A DNA stretch of 64,000 nt from Modestobacter sp. VKM Ac-2985 (GCF_026967925.1 NZ_JAPVBI010000001.1:868001-932000), one strand, 5' to 3'. Positions 34,699-44,055 are shown, counted from the first letter of the stretch. Notes: generated from the sequence alone by a model not told the origin. Translations and numbers: made by a program.

Positions 34699-35825
34699 GT
34701 GAGCCCCGCCGAGCAGCCGCTGCCCCCGCTCGACCTGAGCGCCGACGTCCTCACCCTGACCCGGGCCCTGGTCGATGCCCCCTCGGTGTCCGGCAGCGAG
34801 GGGGCGCTGGCCGACGCCGTCGAGGCGGCGCTGCGCGGGCTGGGCGGCCTGGAGGTCGAGCGGATCGGCGACTCGGTGCTGGCCCGGACCAACCTGGACC
34901 GGGACACCCGGATCGTGCTCGCCGGGCACCTGGACACCGTGCCGATCGCGGACAACGTGCCCAGCCGGCTCGAGGTCGTCGACGGTGAGGAGCGGCTCTA
35001 CGGCTGCGGCTCGAGCGACATGAAGGCCGGTGACGCGGTGATGCTCCGGCTCGCCGGTATGTTCGGCGTTCCCGGGGCCCAGCCGGCCCGCGACCTCACG
35101 TTCGTCTTCTACGACAACGAGGAGGTCGAGGCGGTCCGCAACGGGCTGGGCCGGGTGGCCCGCGAGCGCCGCGGCTGGCTGTACGGCGACCTGGCGGTGC
35201 TGCTGGAGCCCACCGACGGGGTGGTCGAGGGCGGCTGCCAGGGCACGCTGCGCGTCGTCCTGACCGTGCCGGGCACCCGCGCGCACAGCGCCCGCTCCTG
35301 GCTGGGCGTCAACGCCGTGCACGGCGCCGCGGGCATCCTCGCCACCCTGGCCGCCCACCGGTCCCGCGAGGTGGAGATCGACGGGCTGCTGTACCGCGAG
35401 GGGCTGAACGCCGTGCGGATCGAGGGCGGGGTGGCCGGCAACGTCGTCCCCGACGAGTGCCGGGTGACCGTCAACTTCCGGTTCGCCCCCGACCGGGACG
35501 AGGACCAGGCCCTGGCGCACGTGCGTGAGGTGTTCGCCGACGCGCTGGCTGCCGGGGTCACCCTCGAGCTCACCGACAGCTCCGGCGGCGCGCTGCCGGG
35601 TCTGTCGGAGCCGGCCGCGGCCGCGTTCGTCACCGCGGTCGGACAGCCGGCCCGGGCGAAGCTGGGCTGGACCGACGTGGCCCGCTTCGCCGCCTTCGGC
35701 ATCCCGGCGGTGAACTACGGCCCGGGTGACCCGAACCTGGCCCACACGGTCGACGAGCACGTCCGGATCGACCGGTTGCAGCCGGCCGAGGACGCCCTGA
35801 TCGCCTACCTGAGCGGGAGTGACGC

Positions 35826-35829
<4 letters not shown>
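34699..35829 (+). CDS. dapE: Succinyl-diaminopimelate desuccinylase
   Basis: A 376-residue zinc peptidase-like enzyme. Metal ligands are in LAGHLDTVP and [11 protein letters not shown], the catalytic Glu pair in YDNEEVEA, and a late His in [10 protein letters not shown]. It removes succinate from N-succinyl-LL-diaminopimelate, the step after DapC. GTG at 34699 fits a leaderless mRNA; an in-frame GTG at 34693 is the alternative. The stop overlaps the next gene by 4 nt. Confidence 0.94.
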
Positions 35830-36656
<827 letters not shown>

Positions 36657-36658
36657 GC

Positions 36659-37048
36659 ATGGCCGGTCTCGTCTTCGTCATCGGTCTGCTGCTGGTCGGC
36701 GGGCTGCTGTTCCTCGGCGCCTCGCTGCTGCTCGGCCGGGGCGAGACGCAGCCGCCCGCGGAGCCCGAGCGGTCCCCGGTGCAGCTGCCCGAGGGCCGGG
36801 CGGTGGTCGCCGACGACGTCCGGGCACTGCGGATCTCGGTGTCCGTGCGCGGGTACCGGATGACCGAGGTCGACTGGCTGCTGGACCAGCTGGCCTCGGT
36901 GCTGGACGACCGGGACGCCGAGATCGCGGCGCTGCGTGCGCAGCTGCCGGCGGTGCACCGGGAGGACGACCAGCGCGACACTGATCCCGGGGGCGTGCCC
37001 GTCCCCGCGGACGCTGGACCTGACGACGAGAGGCGGACCGGTGCCTGA
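36659..37048 (+). CDS. Small membrane protein with DivIVA-like domain
   Basis: A 129-residue protein: one N-terminal transmembrane helix (AGLVFVIGLLLVGGLLFLGASLLL), a short linker, then a DivIVA-type segment (VRALRISVSVRGYRMTEVDWLLDQLASVLDDRDAEIAALRAQL) ending in a short coiled coil and an acidic tail. DivIVA-domain proteins mark poles or septa; this is a minimal membrane-tethered form. It starts 2 nt after the LOG gene and overlaps the SRPBCC gene by 8 nt. Confidence 0.85.
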   Translation: MAGLVFVIGLLLVGGLLFLGASLLLGRGETQPPAEPERSPVQLPEGRAVVADDVRALRISVSVRGYRMTEVDWLLDQLASVLDDRDAEIAALRAQLPAVHREDDQRDTDPGGVPVPADAGPDDERRTGA

Positions 37049-37505
37049 ACTGGTGGAGCAGATCGAGGTGGACGCACCACCCGAGCAGGTCTGGGCGGCG
37101 CTGGTCGACTGGGACCGGCAGGGCGAGTGGATGCTGCTCACCGACGTGCGGGCCGGCGCCCGCGACGGGCAGGGGGTGGGCGGGGAACTGGCGGCCACCA
37201 CCGGCATCCGGCTGCCGGGGGTCGGACGCAGGGTGGGCGTGCTGGACACCATGCTGATCACCGGCTGGGAGCCGCCGAGCCGGGTCGACGTGCGGCACAC
37301 CGGCCGGGTGGTGCGCGGCACCGGCACCTTCGAGGTGCGGCCCCGGGACGGCGGCGGGTCGACGTTCGTCTGGACCGAGGGCCTGGACCTGCCGCTGGGG
37401 GCTCTGGGCCGGGCCGGGTGGCCGCTGGTGCGCCCGGTGATGGCCGCCGGCGTGCGGCTGTCACTTCGCCGCTTCGCCGCCTACGCGCAGGCCCACCCCG
37501 CCTGA
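37041..37505 (+). CDS. SRPBCC family protein
   Basis: A 154-residue START-like protein. PELVEQIEVDAPPEQVWAALVDWDRQGEWML is the usual first strand and helix of polyketide-cyclase/SRPBCC folds, and the C-terminal helix is LVRPVMAAGVRLSLRRFAAYAQ. It probably binds a hydrophobic ligand; none can be named. It is the last gene of the dapE-LOG-DivIVA-SRPBCC run and ends just before the large palindrome. Confidence 0.85.
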   Translation: MPELVEQIEVDAPPEQVWAALVDWDRQGEWMLLTDVRAGARDGQGVGGELAATTGIRLPGVGRRVGVLDTMLITGWEPPSRVDVRHTGRVVRGTGTFEVRPRDGGGSTFVWTEGLDLPLGALGRAGWPLVRPVMAAGVRLSLRRFAAYAQAHPA

Positions 37506-37528
37506 CCGGGCTGCTCCGGCAGCCGCTT

Positions 37529-37590
37529 TGCACGCCCTTCGTCCGCTCTGCACGTGCTGCAGCACGTGCAGAGCGGACAGAACGCGTGCA
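37529..37590. repeat. 38-bp perfect palindrome inside a larger inverted repeat
   Basis: Bases 37541-37578 are their own reverse complement without a mismatch (half-site GTCCGCTCTGCACGTGCTG). A symmetric 5-nt interruption follows on both sides, then 7-bp outer arms TGCACGC (37529-37535) and GCGTGCA (37584-37590). It lies between convergent genes, so a bidirectional terminator is the simple reading. The lack of a loop and repeated TGCACG words leave room for a protein-binding role. Confidence 0.7.
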
Positions 37591-37609
37591 CAGGGGACGG
37601 GGCGGGCCG

Positions 37610-38356
37610 TCAGGCCGCTGCGGTCAGCGCGGCGCGGTCGGCGTCGCGGACCGTTGCGCGCGAGCGGTACCACTGCCGCCACAGCAGGGCGGCCACCAGC
37701 ACGTGCACGACGGTGCCGCCGTGGTACATCAGCTGGGCACCGGCCTGCGCCTCGGTGACCCCGGCCGGCGGGGCCGCGTACAGCGCCTTGGCCAGCACGT
37801 CGTGGGCGGCCGCCCCGGCGGCCAGCGCCACGGCGCGGGCGACCACGCCGCGGCGGTGCCCGATCGGCTCCAGGGCCAGGACGGCGGCCGTGGCCAGCCA
37901 GCCGGTGAGCAGCACGTGCACCGAGACCAGCAGGTGCAGCCCCGGTGCGTGCACCATCGCCGTCAGCAGGCCGGTGCCGTAGAGGAACCAGAGCCCGGCG
38001 GCGTTCAGCCCGGTGGCGACGAACGGGTCGGTGAGCACCCGCACCGGTGCTGTGCGCAGCACCCGGCTGACCTGCCGGGCGGCGCGCACCGGCAGGGCGC
38101 GCAGCAGCAGGGTCGTGGGGCGGGCGAGCACCAGCAGCACCGGGGCGACCATCCCCACCAGCAGGTGCGCGGCCATGTGCGCGCGCAGGTCGCCGTGCGC
38201 CGCGGCGAGCGGCCCGGTGAGCGCTGCGGCCAGGCAGCCCAGCCCGGCCAGCCAGGCCGCCGTCCGGCCCGGTGGCCACGGCGAGCGGGTGCGGGCGACC
38301 CCGGCCAGGTACAGCGCAACCGGCACCAGCACGAGGGTCCCGACGGCCTGGTTCAC
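37610..38356 (-). CDS. Cytochrome c oxidase assembly protein (CtaG family)
   Basis: A 248-residue membrane protein with about seven helices. AAHGDLRAHMAAHLLVGMVAPVLLVLARP carries the conserved histidines of caa3_CtaG proteins. It contains WFLYGTGLLTAMVHAPGLHLLVSVHVLLTG and a later LMYHGGTVVHV. CtaG-type proteins help place copper in oxidase subunits. GTG at 38356 overlaps the stop of the DUF2243 gene by 4 nt, so the two are translated together. Confidence 0.88.
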   Translation of the reverse strand: MNQAVGTLVLVPVALYLAGVARTRSPWPPGRTAAWLAGLGCLAAALTGPLAAAHGDLRAHMAAHLLVGMVAPVLLVLARPTTLLLRALPVRAARQVSRVLRTAPVRVLTDPFVATGLNAAGLWFLYGTGLLTAMVHAPGLHLLVSVHVLLTGWLATAAVLALEPIGHRRGVVARAVALAAGAAAHDVLAKALYAAPPAGVTEAQAGAQLMYHGGTVVHVLVAALLWRQWYRSRATVRDADRAALTAAA

Positions 38357-38811
38357 GGCGCGGTGCGGCGTCGCGCGCGCCGGAGGAGCACCGCACCGGC
38401 GAGCAGCAGGAGCACCCCGGCGGCGTTCCAGGCCAGGTCGTAGCCCAGCAGGTCGACGCCGTAGCGGACCTGGTGCAGCCGCAGCAGCTTGTGGTGGACG
38501 ACGCCGTCCCACACCTGGAACGCCCCGGCGCCCACCAGCACCGCGCCCCACCAGGTGCTCGGTGCGAACGCGCGCCGCCGGTGCACGTCGGCCAGCAGCG
38601 CCAGCCCGGCCACGGTCGCCGACCAGGTCGCGGCGTGCAGGATCCCGTCGGAGACCAGGGCCGCGGCCCCACCGGCCCGGTCGTAGAAGTGGTGCCAGCG
38701 CAGCAGCAGGTGGAACACGATCTCGTCGATCGCGCCGGCGGCACCGACGCCGAACAGCAACCCGGAGACCAGCAGCCGCCGGTCGGACCGCGGGGGAGCG
38801 GCTGCGGTCAC
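38353..38811 (-). CDS. DUF2243 family membrane protein
   Basis: A 152-residue protein with four transmembrane helices and a striking set of conserved histidines: DEIVFHLLLRWHHFYDR, GILHAATW, VHHKLLRLHQVRYGVD. These could bind heme or copper. DUF2243 genes commonly sit directly before ctaG-like genes, as here. It is uncharacterised. GTG at 38811 is used; the longer open frame to 39450 is antisense to the DMT exporter. Confidence 0.87.
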   Translation of the reverse strand: MTAAAPPRSDRRLLVSGLLFGVGAAGAIDEIVFHLLLRWHHFYDRAGGAAALVSDGILHAATWSATVAGLALLADVHRRRAFAPSTWWGAVLVGAGAFQVWDGVVHHKLLRLHQVRYGVDLLGYDLAWNAAGVLLLLAGAVLLRRARRRTAP

Positions 38812-38943
38812 GGGGCCTCCGTCGTCCGGCTGCGGGTGGTGCCCGGTCGCTGCCCGGCCGCCGACCGGGAGAAACGCCCACCGAGGGAGGACCGTCGGAC
38901 CGGGCCGCCATGATGAGCCGGTGACGACGGCAGGGAGGCGAGG

Positions 38944-39852
38944 GTGAGCCGGCGGGGCTGGGCGCTCTTCGTGGCGATGTCGCTGATCTGGGGCCTGCCG
39001 TACCTGCTGATCAAGGTGGCGGTCGAGGAGTTCTCCCCGGTCGTCGTGGTCTTCCTGCGCTGCGCGATCGGTGCGGCGCTGCTCGTGCCGTGGACCCTGG
39101 CCCGGGGGCACCTGGGCACCGCGCTGCGCCGGCACTGGCGGGCACTCCTGCTGTTCACCGTGCTGGAGATGACCGGCCCCTGGCTGCTGCTGCCGTACGC
39201 CGAGCAGTCGCTGTCCAGCTCGCTGACCGGGCTGCTCGTCGCGGCGGTGCCGTTCGTGGCCGCGGTGGCGGCTCTGCTCGCCGGCGACGAGGACCGGCTG
39301 TCCCCGGTGCGGGTCCTCGGGATGGTGATCGGGGTGGTGGGCATCGCCGCGCTGCTGGGGCTGGACGTCGGCGGGGCCCAGCTCAGCGCGATCGGTGCGG
39401 TCGCCCTCGTGGTGGTGGGCTACGCGGTGGCCCCGATCGTGATCAGCCACAAGCTGCCCGACGTGCCGGGCGTGACGGCGGCGTCCTTCGCGCTGCTGTT
39501 CACCGCGCTGGTCTACGCCCCGTTCGCGGTGCCCCAGCTCGGTGCCGCCGTCGACGCACCGACCCGGGCCTGGCTCGCGCTCCTCGCGCTCGGCACGGTC
39601 TGCACCGCGCTGGCCCTGGCGCTGTTCTTCGCGCTCATCCGGGAGGCCGGGCCGCAGCGGGCGCTGGTGATCACCTTCGTCAACCCGGCGGTCGCCGTGC
39701 TGCTGGGGGTCCTGGTGCTCGACGAGCCGTTCACCCTGGGGCTGACGCTCGGGCTCCCGCTGGTGCTGGCCGGCTGCGTGCTGGCCACCCGGCGCAGCCC
39801 CGTCCGCACCGCGCGGTCGGAGTTCGACGACCTCGACACGGCCGTCCCGTGA
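38944..39852 (+). CDS. EamA/DMT-family transporter
   Basis: A 302-residue protein with ten predicted helices in two EamA repeats (SRRGWALFVAMSLIWGLPYLLIKVAVEEFSP and LFTALVYAPFAVPQL onward). It is a likely metabolite or drug exporter; the substrate is unknown. GTG at 38944. Its stop overlaps the glycosylase start by 4 nt. Confidence 0.88.
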   Translation: MSRRGWALFVAMSLIWGLPYLLIKVAVEEFSPVVVVFLRCAIGAALLVPWTLARGHLGTALRRHWRALLLFTVLEMTGPWLLLPYAEQSLSSSLTGLLVAAVPFVAAVAALLAGDEDRLSPVRVLGMVIGVVGIAALLGLDVGGAQLSAIGAVALVVVGYAVAPIVISHKLPDVPGVTAASFALLFTALVYAPFAVPQLGAAVDAPTRAWLALLALGTVCTALALALFFALIREAGPQRALVITFVNPAVAVLLGVLVLDEPFTLGLTLGLPLVLAGCVLATRRSPVRTARSEFDDLDTAVP

Positions 39853-40442
39853 GCGCGCAGACGCCGGCGCCGGTGGAGCGCTCCGTGGTCGGCAGATGTG
39901 GCTGGGCGACGAGCGCGCCCGAGTACGTCCGGTACCACGACGAGGAGTGGGGGGTTCCGCTGCACGGCGACGACGCGTTGTTCGAGCGGCTCACCCTGGA
40001 GGCCTTCCAGTCGGGCCTGTCCTGGATCACGATCCTGCGCAAGCGCCCCGCCTTCCGGGCCGCGTTCGCCGGCTTCTCGATCCCGGCGGTGGCCGCCTTC
40101 ACCGACGACGACGTCGAGCGGCTGATGGCCGATGCGGCGATCGTCCGCAACCGCGCCAAGGTGACCGCCGCGCTGCGAAACGCCCGGGCTGCACTCGACC
40201 TGCCGGAGGGTCTGTCGGCCCTGCTGTGGTCGTTCGCACCGCCCCCGGGGCGTCCCCGGCCGGAGACCCTCGCCGACGTCCCGGCCACCAGCCCGGAGTC
40301 GGTTGCACTGGCCAAGGAGCTGAAGCGGCGGGGGTTCACCTTCGTCGGACCGACCACCTCCTACGCCCTGATGCAGGCCACCGGGATGGTCGACGACCAC
40401 GTCGCTACGTGCTTCCGGGCGGGGGTCACGTACCCGGACTGA
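39849..40442 (+). CDS. tag: DNA-3-methyladenine glycosylase I
   Basis: A 197-residue TagI. RCGWATSAPEYVRYHDEEWGVPLH is the signature opening, FERLTLEAFQSGLSWITILRKRPAFRAAF carries the pocket and catalytic glutamate region, and zinc ligands are seen in the N-terminal Cys and the late MVDDHVATC. It excises 3-methyladenine from alkylated DNA. Translationally coupled to the DMT gene. Confidence 0.94.
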   Translation: MSAQTPAPVERSVVGRCGWATSAPEYVRYHDEEWGVPLHGDDALFERLTLEAFQSGLSWITILRKRPAFRAAFAGFSIPAVAAFTDDDVERLMADAAIVRNRAKVTAALRNARAALDLPEGLSALLWSFAPPPGRPRPETLADVPATSPESVALAKELKRRGFTFVGPTTSYALMQATGMVDDHVATCFRAGVTYPD

Positions 40443-40558
40443 GGGGTCCGGGTTGGTCGATGGCCGCAGATACGGGATCATGGACCGCACAGCTCTGCAG
40501 GAACAGTTGCCACACCACGGTCCAGCCGGGCCGTGGGTGGCCGGTGAAGGAGGCACGC

Positions 40559-40726
40559 ATGGCGGCCATGAAGCCGCGTACGGGTGAAGGTCCCCTCGAG
40601 GTCACCAAGGAGGGCCGCGGCCTGGTCATGCGCGTCCCGCTGGAGGGTGGTGGCCGGCTGGTCGTCGAGCTGTCCCCCGACGAGGCGAGCGCCCTCTCCG
40701 AGGCCCTGAAGGGCGCGATCAGCTGA
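40559..40726 (+). CDS. DUF3117 family protein
   Basis: A 55-residue protein (MAAMKPRTGEGPLEVTKEG...) of the DUF3117 family, near-universal in actinobacteria and of unknown function. A good GAAGGAG lies 7 nt before the ATG. The 116-bp region upstream contains its promoter; a clear consensus is not seen. The stop codon overlaps the probable CTG start of the aminopeptidase. Confidence 0.92.
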   Translation: MAAMKPRTGEGPLEVTKEGRGLVMRVPLEGGGRLVVELSPDEASALSEALKGAIS

Positions 40727-42348
40727 ACACCGACGCGAGTCTGCCCCCGGGCAGCCCCGCGACCGACGACGCGGCCCCGGCCGCCGGCACCACGCCGGCG
40801 ACCGGGGCCGCGCCGTTCCCGCGGGTCGAGGTCGTCCCGGCGCTGCCGGACCTGGGTCCCGACGACGTCCTGGCCGTGCCGGTGGGTGCCCAGGGTGCCC
40901 TGCCGGACTGGCTCACCGCGGCGGACCATCCGCCGGTCGACCCGGGGTTCCTCGCCGCGGCGCTGGCCGACACCGGCAACGGCGGCAAGCCCGGCGGGAT
41001 CACCAACGTGCCGCTGGCCGGCCGGCACCCGCGCAGCGTGGTCGCCGTCGGGGTGGGCGACGACACCCTGCCGCACCTGCGCTCCTACGTGTCGGTCGCC
41101 GTCCGGCGGGCGCAGACGCTCGCCGAGTCCGGCGCTCGCCGGCTCGTGCTGCCGCTGGACACCGGGGTCGCCCCGGCCGGTGCCGACGAGGTGCGCACCG
41201 CCGTCGAGGCGGCGCTGCTGGCCGGCTACCGCTTCCGGGACACCTCGGCCCCGCACCCGCCCCGGCTCGCGGAGGTGCTCGTCGTGGCCGCCGACGCCGA
41301 CGACCCGGCGGTGGCCGCCGGTGAGCTCGCCGGCCGGGTCGCCGCGGAGTCGGTGGCCTGGGCCCGCGACCTGGTCAACACCCCCAGCAGCACCAAGGAC
41401 CCGACCTGGCTGGCCGAGCAGGCCCAGCGGCGGTTGGGTGCCCTCCCCGGGGTGACCGTGACCGTGTTGGGGCCCGACGAGCTGCGGGCGGGGCGCTTCG
41501 GTGGCGTGCTCGCCGTCGGCGGGGGATCGGCCTCCCCGCCCCAGGTCGTGGTCGCCACCTACCGGCCGCACGGGGCGGGCCCGGCCCACCCGGTGCTGGT
41601 CGGCAAGGGCATCACCTTCGACACCGGCGGCATCTCGATCAAGACCAACGCGGGCATGCGGGAGATGAAGACCGACATGGCCGGCGCCGCCGCGGTCCTC
41701 GGTGCCGTCGATGCGGCGGCGCGGCTGGAGCTGCCCGGGGCCGTCAGCGCCGTCGTCGCGCTGTGCGAGAACGCCGTCTCCGGTGCCGCCTACCGGCCGG
41801 CCGACGTCGTGCGGCACGTCGACGGGCGGACCACCGAGGTGCGCAACACCGACGCCGAGGGCCGGCTGGTGCTCGCCGATGCGCTGGCGCACGCCCGGCT
41901 GGTGCTGGGGGCCACCGTGCTGGTCGACGTCGCGACCCTGACGGGTGCGATGAAGACGGCGCTGGGTGCCCGCACGGCCGGGCTGTACGCGACCGCCGAC
42001 GGGCTGGCCGACGCGCTGCTCACCGCGGGTGGCCACGCCGGCGAGGCGTTCTGGCGGATGCCGCTGACCGAGGAGCACGTCGGGCACCTGCGCGTACAGC
42101 TGGAGTCCGAGGTGGCCGATGCGAACAACGCCCCGGGCAACCCGGGCTCGACCACCGCGGCGCTGTTCCTGCAGCCCTTCGCCGGGGGCCTGCCGTGGGC
42201 GCACCTGGACATCGCCGGCCCGGCCCGCGCCGGCAGCGACGACGCCGAGGTGGTCAAGGGTGGCTCGGGGTTCGCCGTCCGCACGCTGCTGCGCTGGCTG
42301 GAGGCGGGCGCACCGGCCGACCTGCCGGAACCGGTGGTGCGCGACTGA
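40723..42348 (+). CDS. Leucyl aminopeptidase (M17), probable CTG start
   Basis: A 541-residue M17 metallopeptidase. Metal ligands and active site are in GKGITFDTGGISIKTNAGMREMKTDMAGAAAV and NTDAEGRLVLADAL. The frame before the first GTG (40876) has no ATG, GTG or TTG but clearly encodes the family's N-terminal strand (PRVEVVPALPDLGPDDVLAVPVG). A CTG at 40723 overlaps the DUF3117 stop (CTGA) and has GAAGG about 10 nt upstream, so a coupled CTG start is the best explanation. Starting at 40876 would delete about 51 residues. Confidence 0.9.
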   Translation: MNTDASLPPGSPATDDAAPAAGTTPATGAAPFPRVEVVPALPDLGPDDVLAVPVGAQGALPDWLTAADHPPVDPGFLAAALADTGNGGKPGGITNVPLAGRHPRSVVAVGVGDDTLPHLRSYVSVAVRRAQTLAESGARRLVLPLDTGVAPAGADEVRTAVEAALLAGYRFRDTSAPHPPRLAEVLVVAADADDPAVAAGELAGRVAAESVAWARDLVNTPSSTKDPTWLAEQAQRRLGALPGVTVTVLGPDELRAGRFGGVLAVGGGSASPPQVVVATYRPHGAGPAHPVLVGKGITFDTGGISIKTNAGMREMKTDMAGAAAVLGAVDAAARLELPGAVSAVVALCENAVSGAAYRPADVVRHVDGRTTEVRNTDAEGRLVLADALAHARLVLGATVLVDVATLTGAMKTALGARTAGLYATADGLADALLTAGGHAGEAFWRMPLTEEHVGHLRVQLESEVADANNAPGNPGSTTAALFLQPFAGGLPWAHLDIAGPARAGSDDAEVVKGGSGFAVRTLLRWLEAGAPADLPEPVVRD

Positions 42349-42403
42349 GCGGTTGCGGTCGCCGGGCTGCGGACCTCAGCCGCCGTCGGCGGGCCGGGTC
42401 GGG

Positions 42404-42409
42404 CAGGAT
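42404..42409 (+). promoter_or_regulatory. Candidate -10 for the 482-aa protein
   Basis: CAGGAT ends 7 nt before the GTG at 42416, spacing that fits a leaderless transcript; no Shine-Dalgarno is present. Confidence 0.3.
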
Positions 42410-42415
42410 CGGTCC

Positions 42416-43864
42416 GTGACCGAGGACCAGCGCGGAGTCGTCTTCCCGGCCGGGCCCGACGGCCGGCGCAGCACCGCCACGCTCGGCCGGGCGGTCGTCG
42501 CCGACGCCCTGCGGCCGGTCGACCCGACGGGGGCGCGGGCCGCTGAGCAGGAGACCAACTGGCGGGCCGGCTACCTGACGCACCTGCGCCGCACGGTGGA
42601 GGCCGGGCTGAGCTCACGGGCCGCAGCCCTGCAGATCGCCGGTGCCGGACTGGACTCGCTGCACGCCCGGATGCGGGTGGTCGGCCCGGACGGCGAGACC
42701 GACCTCGGCGCGCTGCAGACCGCGCCACCGGCCCGCCCGCTGCGCACCGTGGAGCTGGCCGGGGAGGCCGAGCCCGAGCGCGAGCTGTCGCTGCCCTACC
42801 GCGGTGGCCGGCTGCGCGGGGACGACCTGCACCGCCGGCTGGTCGCCTGGGTCGACGCCGGGGTGATCGAGCCGAGCTGCGCCGACGCGGTGCGCACCGT
42901 CGCCGACCACCCCGAGTGGCTGGCGCTGCCCGACCACACGGTCGCGGTGCTGGGCGCCGGCGCGGAGATGGGGCCGCTGACCGCGCTGCTGCGCTGGGGC
43001 GCCCGGGTCGCCGCCGTCGACCTGCCGCGGCCGCCGCTGTGGGAGCGGGTTCACGAGACCGCCCGGCGCGGCGCGGGCACGCTGCTCACCCCGGTCGGGG
43101 AGGACGACGCACCGGGCGCCGACCTGATCACCGAGGTGCCCGCGGTCGCCGACTGGCTCGCCGCCCTCCCGGGTTCCCCGGTGCTGGGCAACTACGTCTA
43201 CGCCGACGGCGCGACCAACGTCCGCGTCTCGACGGCCGTCGACGCGCTCACCCGGCGGCTGATCGGCGCCCGCCCCGACCTGGCGCTCGCCTTCCTCGCC
43301 ACCCCGACCGACGTCTTCGCGGTGCCCGGCGAGGCCGTCGACTTCTCCGTCGCCGCCTACGCCTCCCGGCCACGGACGGCGAAGCTGGTGGGCCGGCCGC
43401 TGCGCACGCTGTCGGCCGGACGGTTGCTGCGCCGGGCGTACGTGCCGGGCACCGACCCGGGCATCGCCGACAGCCTCGTACCGCAGCAGGGGCCGAACTA
43501 CGCCCTGGCCAAGCGGCTGCAGCGCTGGCGCGCCGCGGTGGCCCGGGAGGCGGGCAGCACCGTGTCGATGAACGTGGCCCCGCCCACCCGCACCCGCTCG
43601 GTGGTCAAGAACCGGGCGCTGGCCGCCGCCTACGCCGGTGCGCACCGCTTCGGGGTGGAGGTGTTCGAGCCGGCGACGTCGAACGTGCTGATGGCGGCGC
43701 TGCTGGTGCACGACCTGCACACCGGCGGGGGCCCCGCGCAGCCACACCCCTGGCAGGACGAGGCGCACGCCGCGGCACACGGCGGCCTGTGGCGCACCCC
43801 GTACGCCCCGCGCAGCGCGCTGGGCCTGGCGGCGGTGCTGGGCCTGGGCGCAGCGCGCAGCTGA
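42416..43864 (+). CDS. Uncharacterised protein with a Rossmann-like segment
   Basis: A 482-residue soluble protein that I do not recognise as a named family. VAVLGAGAEMGPLTALLRWGARVAAVDLPRPPLW looks like a dinucleotide- or SAM-binding Rossmann unit. Other striking segments are GNYVYADGATNVRVSTAVDAL, FLATPTDVFAVP, LVPQQGPNYALAKRLQRWRAA and FEPATSNVLMAALLVHDLH. No signal peptide or membrane helix. It probably has its own leaderless promoter and is separated from neighbours by 67 and 191 bp. Codon use is normal for the window, so it is a real conserved gene rather than chance. Confidence 0.8.
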   Translation: MTEDQRGVVFPAGPDGRRSTATLGRAVVADALRPVDPTGARAAEQETNWRAGYLTHLRRTVEAGLSSRAAALQIAGAGLDSLHARMRVVGPDGETDLGALQTAPPARPLRTVELAGEAEPERELSLPYRGGRLRGDDLHRRLVAWVDAGVIEPSCADAVRTVADHPEWLALPDHTVAVLGAGAEMGPLTALLRWGARVAAVDLPRPPLWERVHETARRGAGTLLTPVGEDDAPGADLITEVPAVADWLAALPGSPVLGNYVYADGATNVRVSTAVDALTRRLIGARPDLALAFLATPTDVFAVPGEAVDFSVAAYASRPRTAKLVGRPLRTLSAGRLLRRAYVPGTDPGIADSLVPQQGPNYALAKRLQRWRAAVAREAGSTVSMNVAPPTRTRSVVKNRALAAAYAGAHRFGVEVFEPATSNVLMAALLVHDLHTGGGPAQPHPWQDEAHAAAHGGLWRTPYAPRSALGLAAVLGLGAARS

Positions 43865-43919
43865 CCCCCGCGGTGGGGTGAACTCGGCCCGTGGGTCCCG
43901 GCGTCCGCAGCGGTTCCGC

Positions 43920-43971
43920 TCAGGGGCTGCTCAGGGACGCAGGTCAGGGGCGCGTCAGGGTCGGTTCAGGG
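43920..43971 (+). repeat. Five TCAGGG direct repeats with 11-bp spacing
   Basis: TCAGGG starts at 43920, 43931, 43944, 43955 and 43966 (steps 11, 13, 11, 11), all on the plus strand, 85-136 nt before the ABC ATPase start. Near one-helix-turn spacing places all units on one DNA face, as for OmpR-family response-regulator sites. A possible -10 (GATGTT, 43980-43985) follows. Confidence 0.65.
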
Positions 43972-44055
43972 CGCTCCCCGATGTTCCTGGGACGGCTCCG
44001 CCGACAGGCTCATCGGCATGGACACCACCTCTTCCGCCCACCTCGGAGGGACGCT

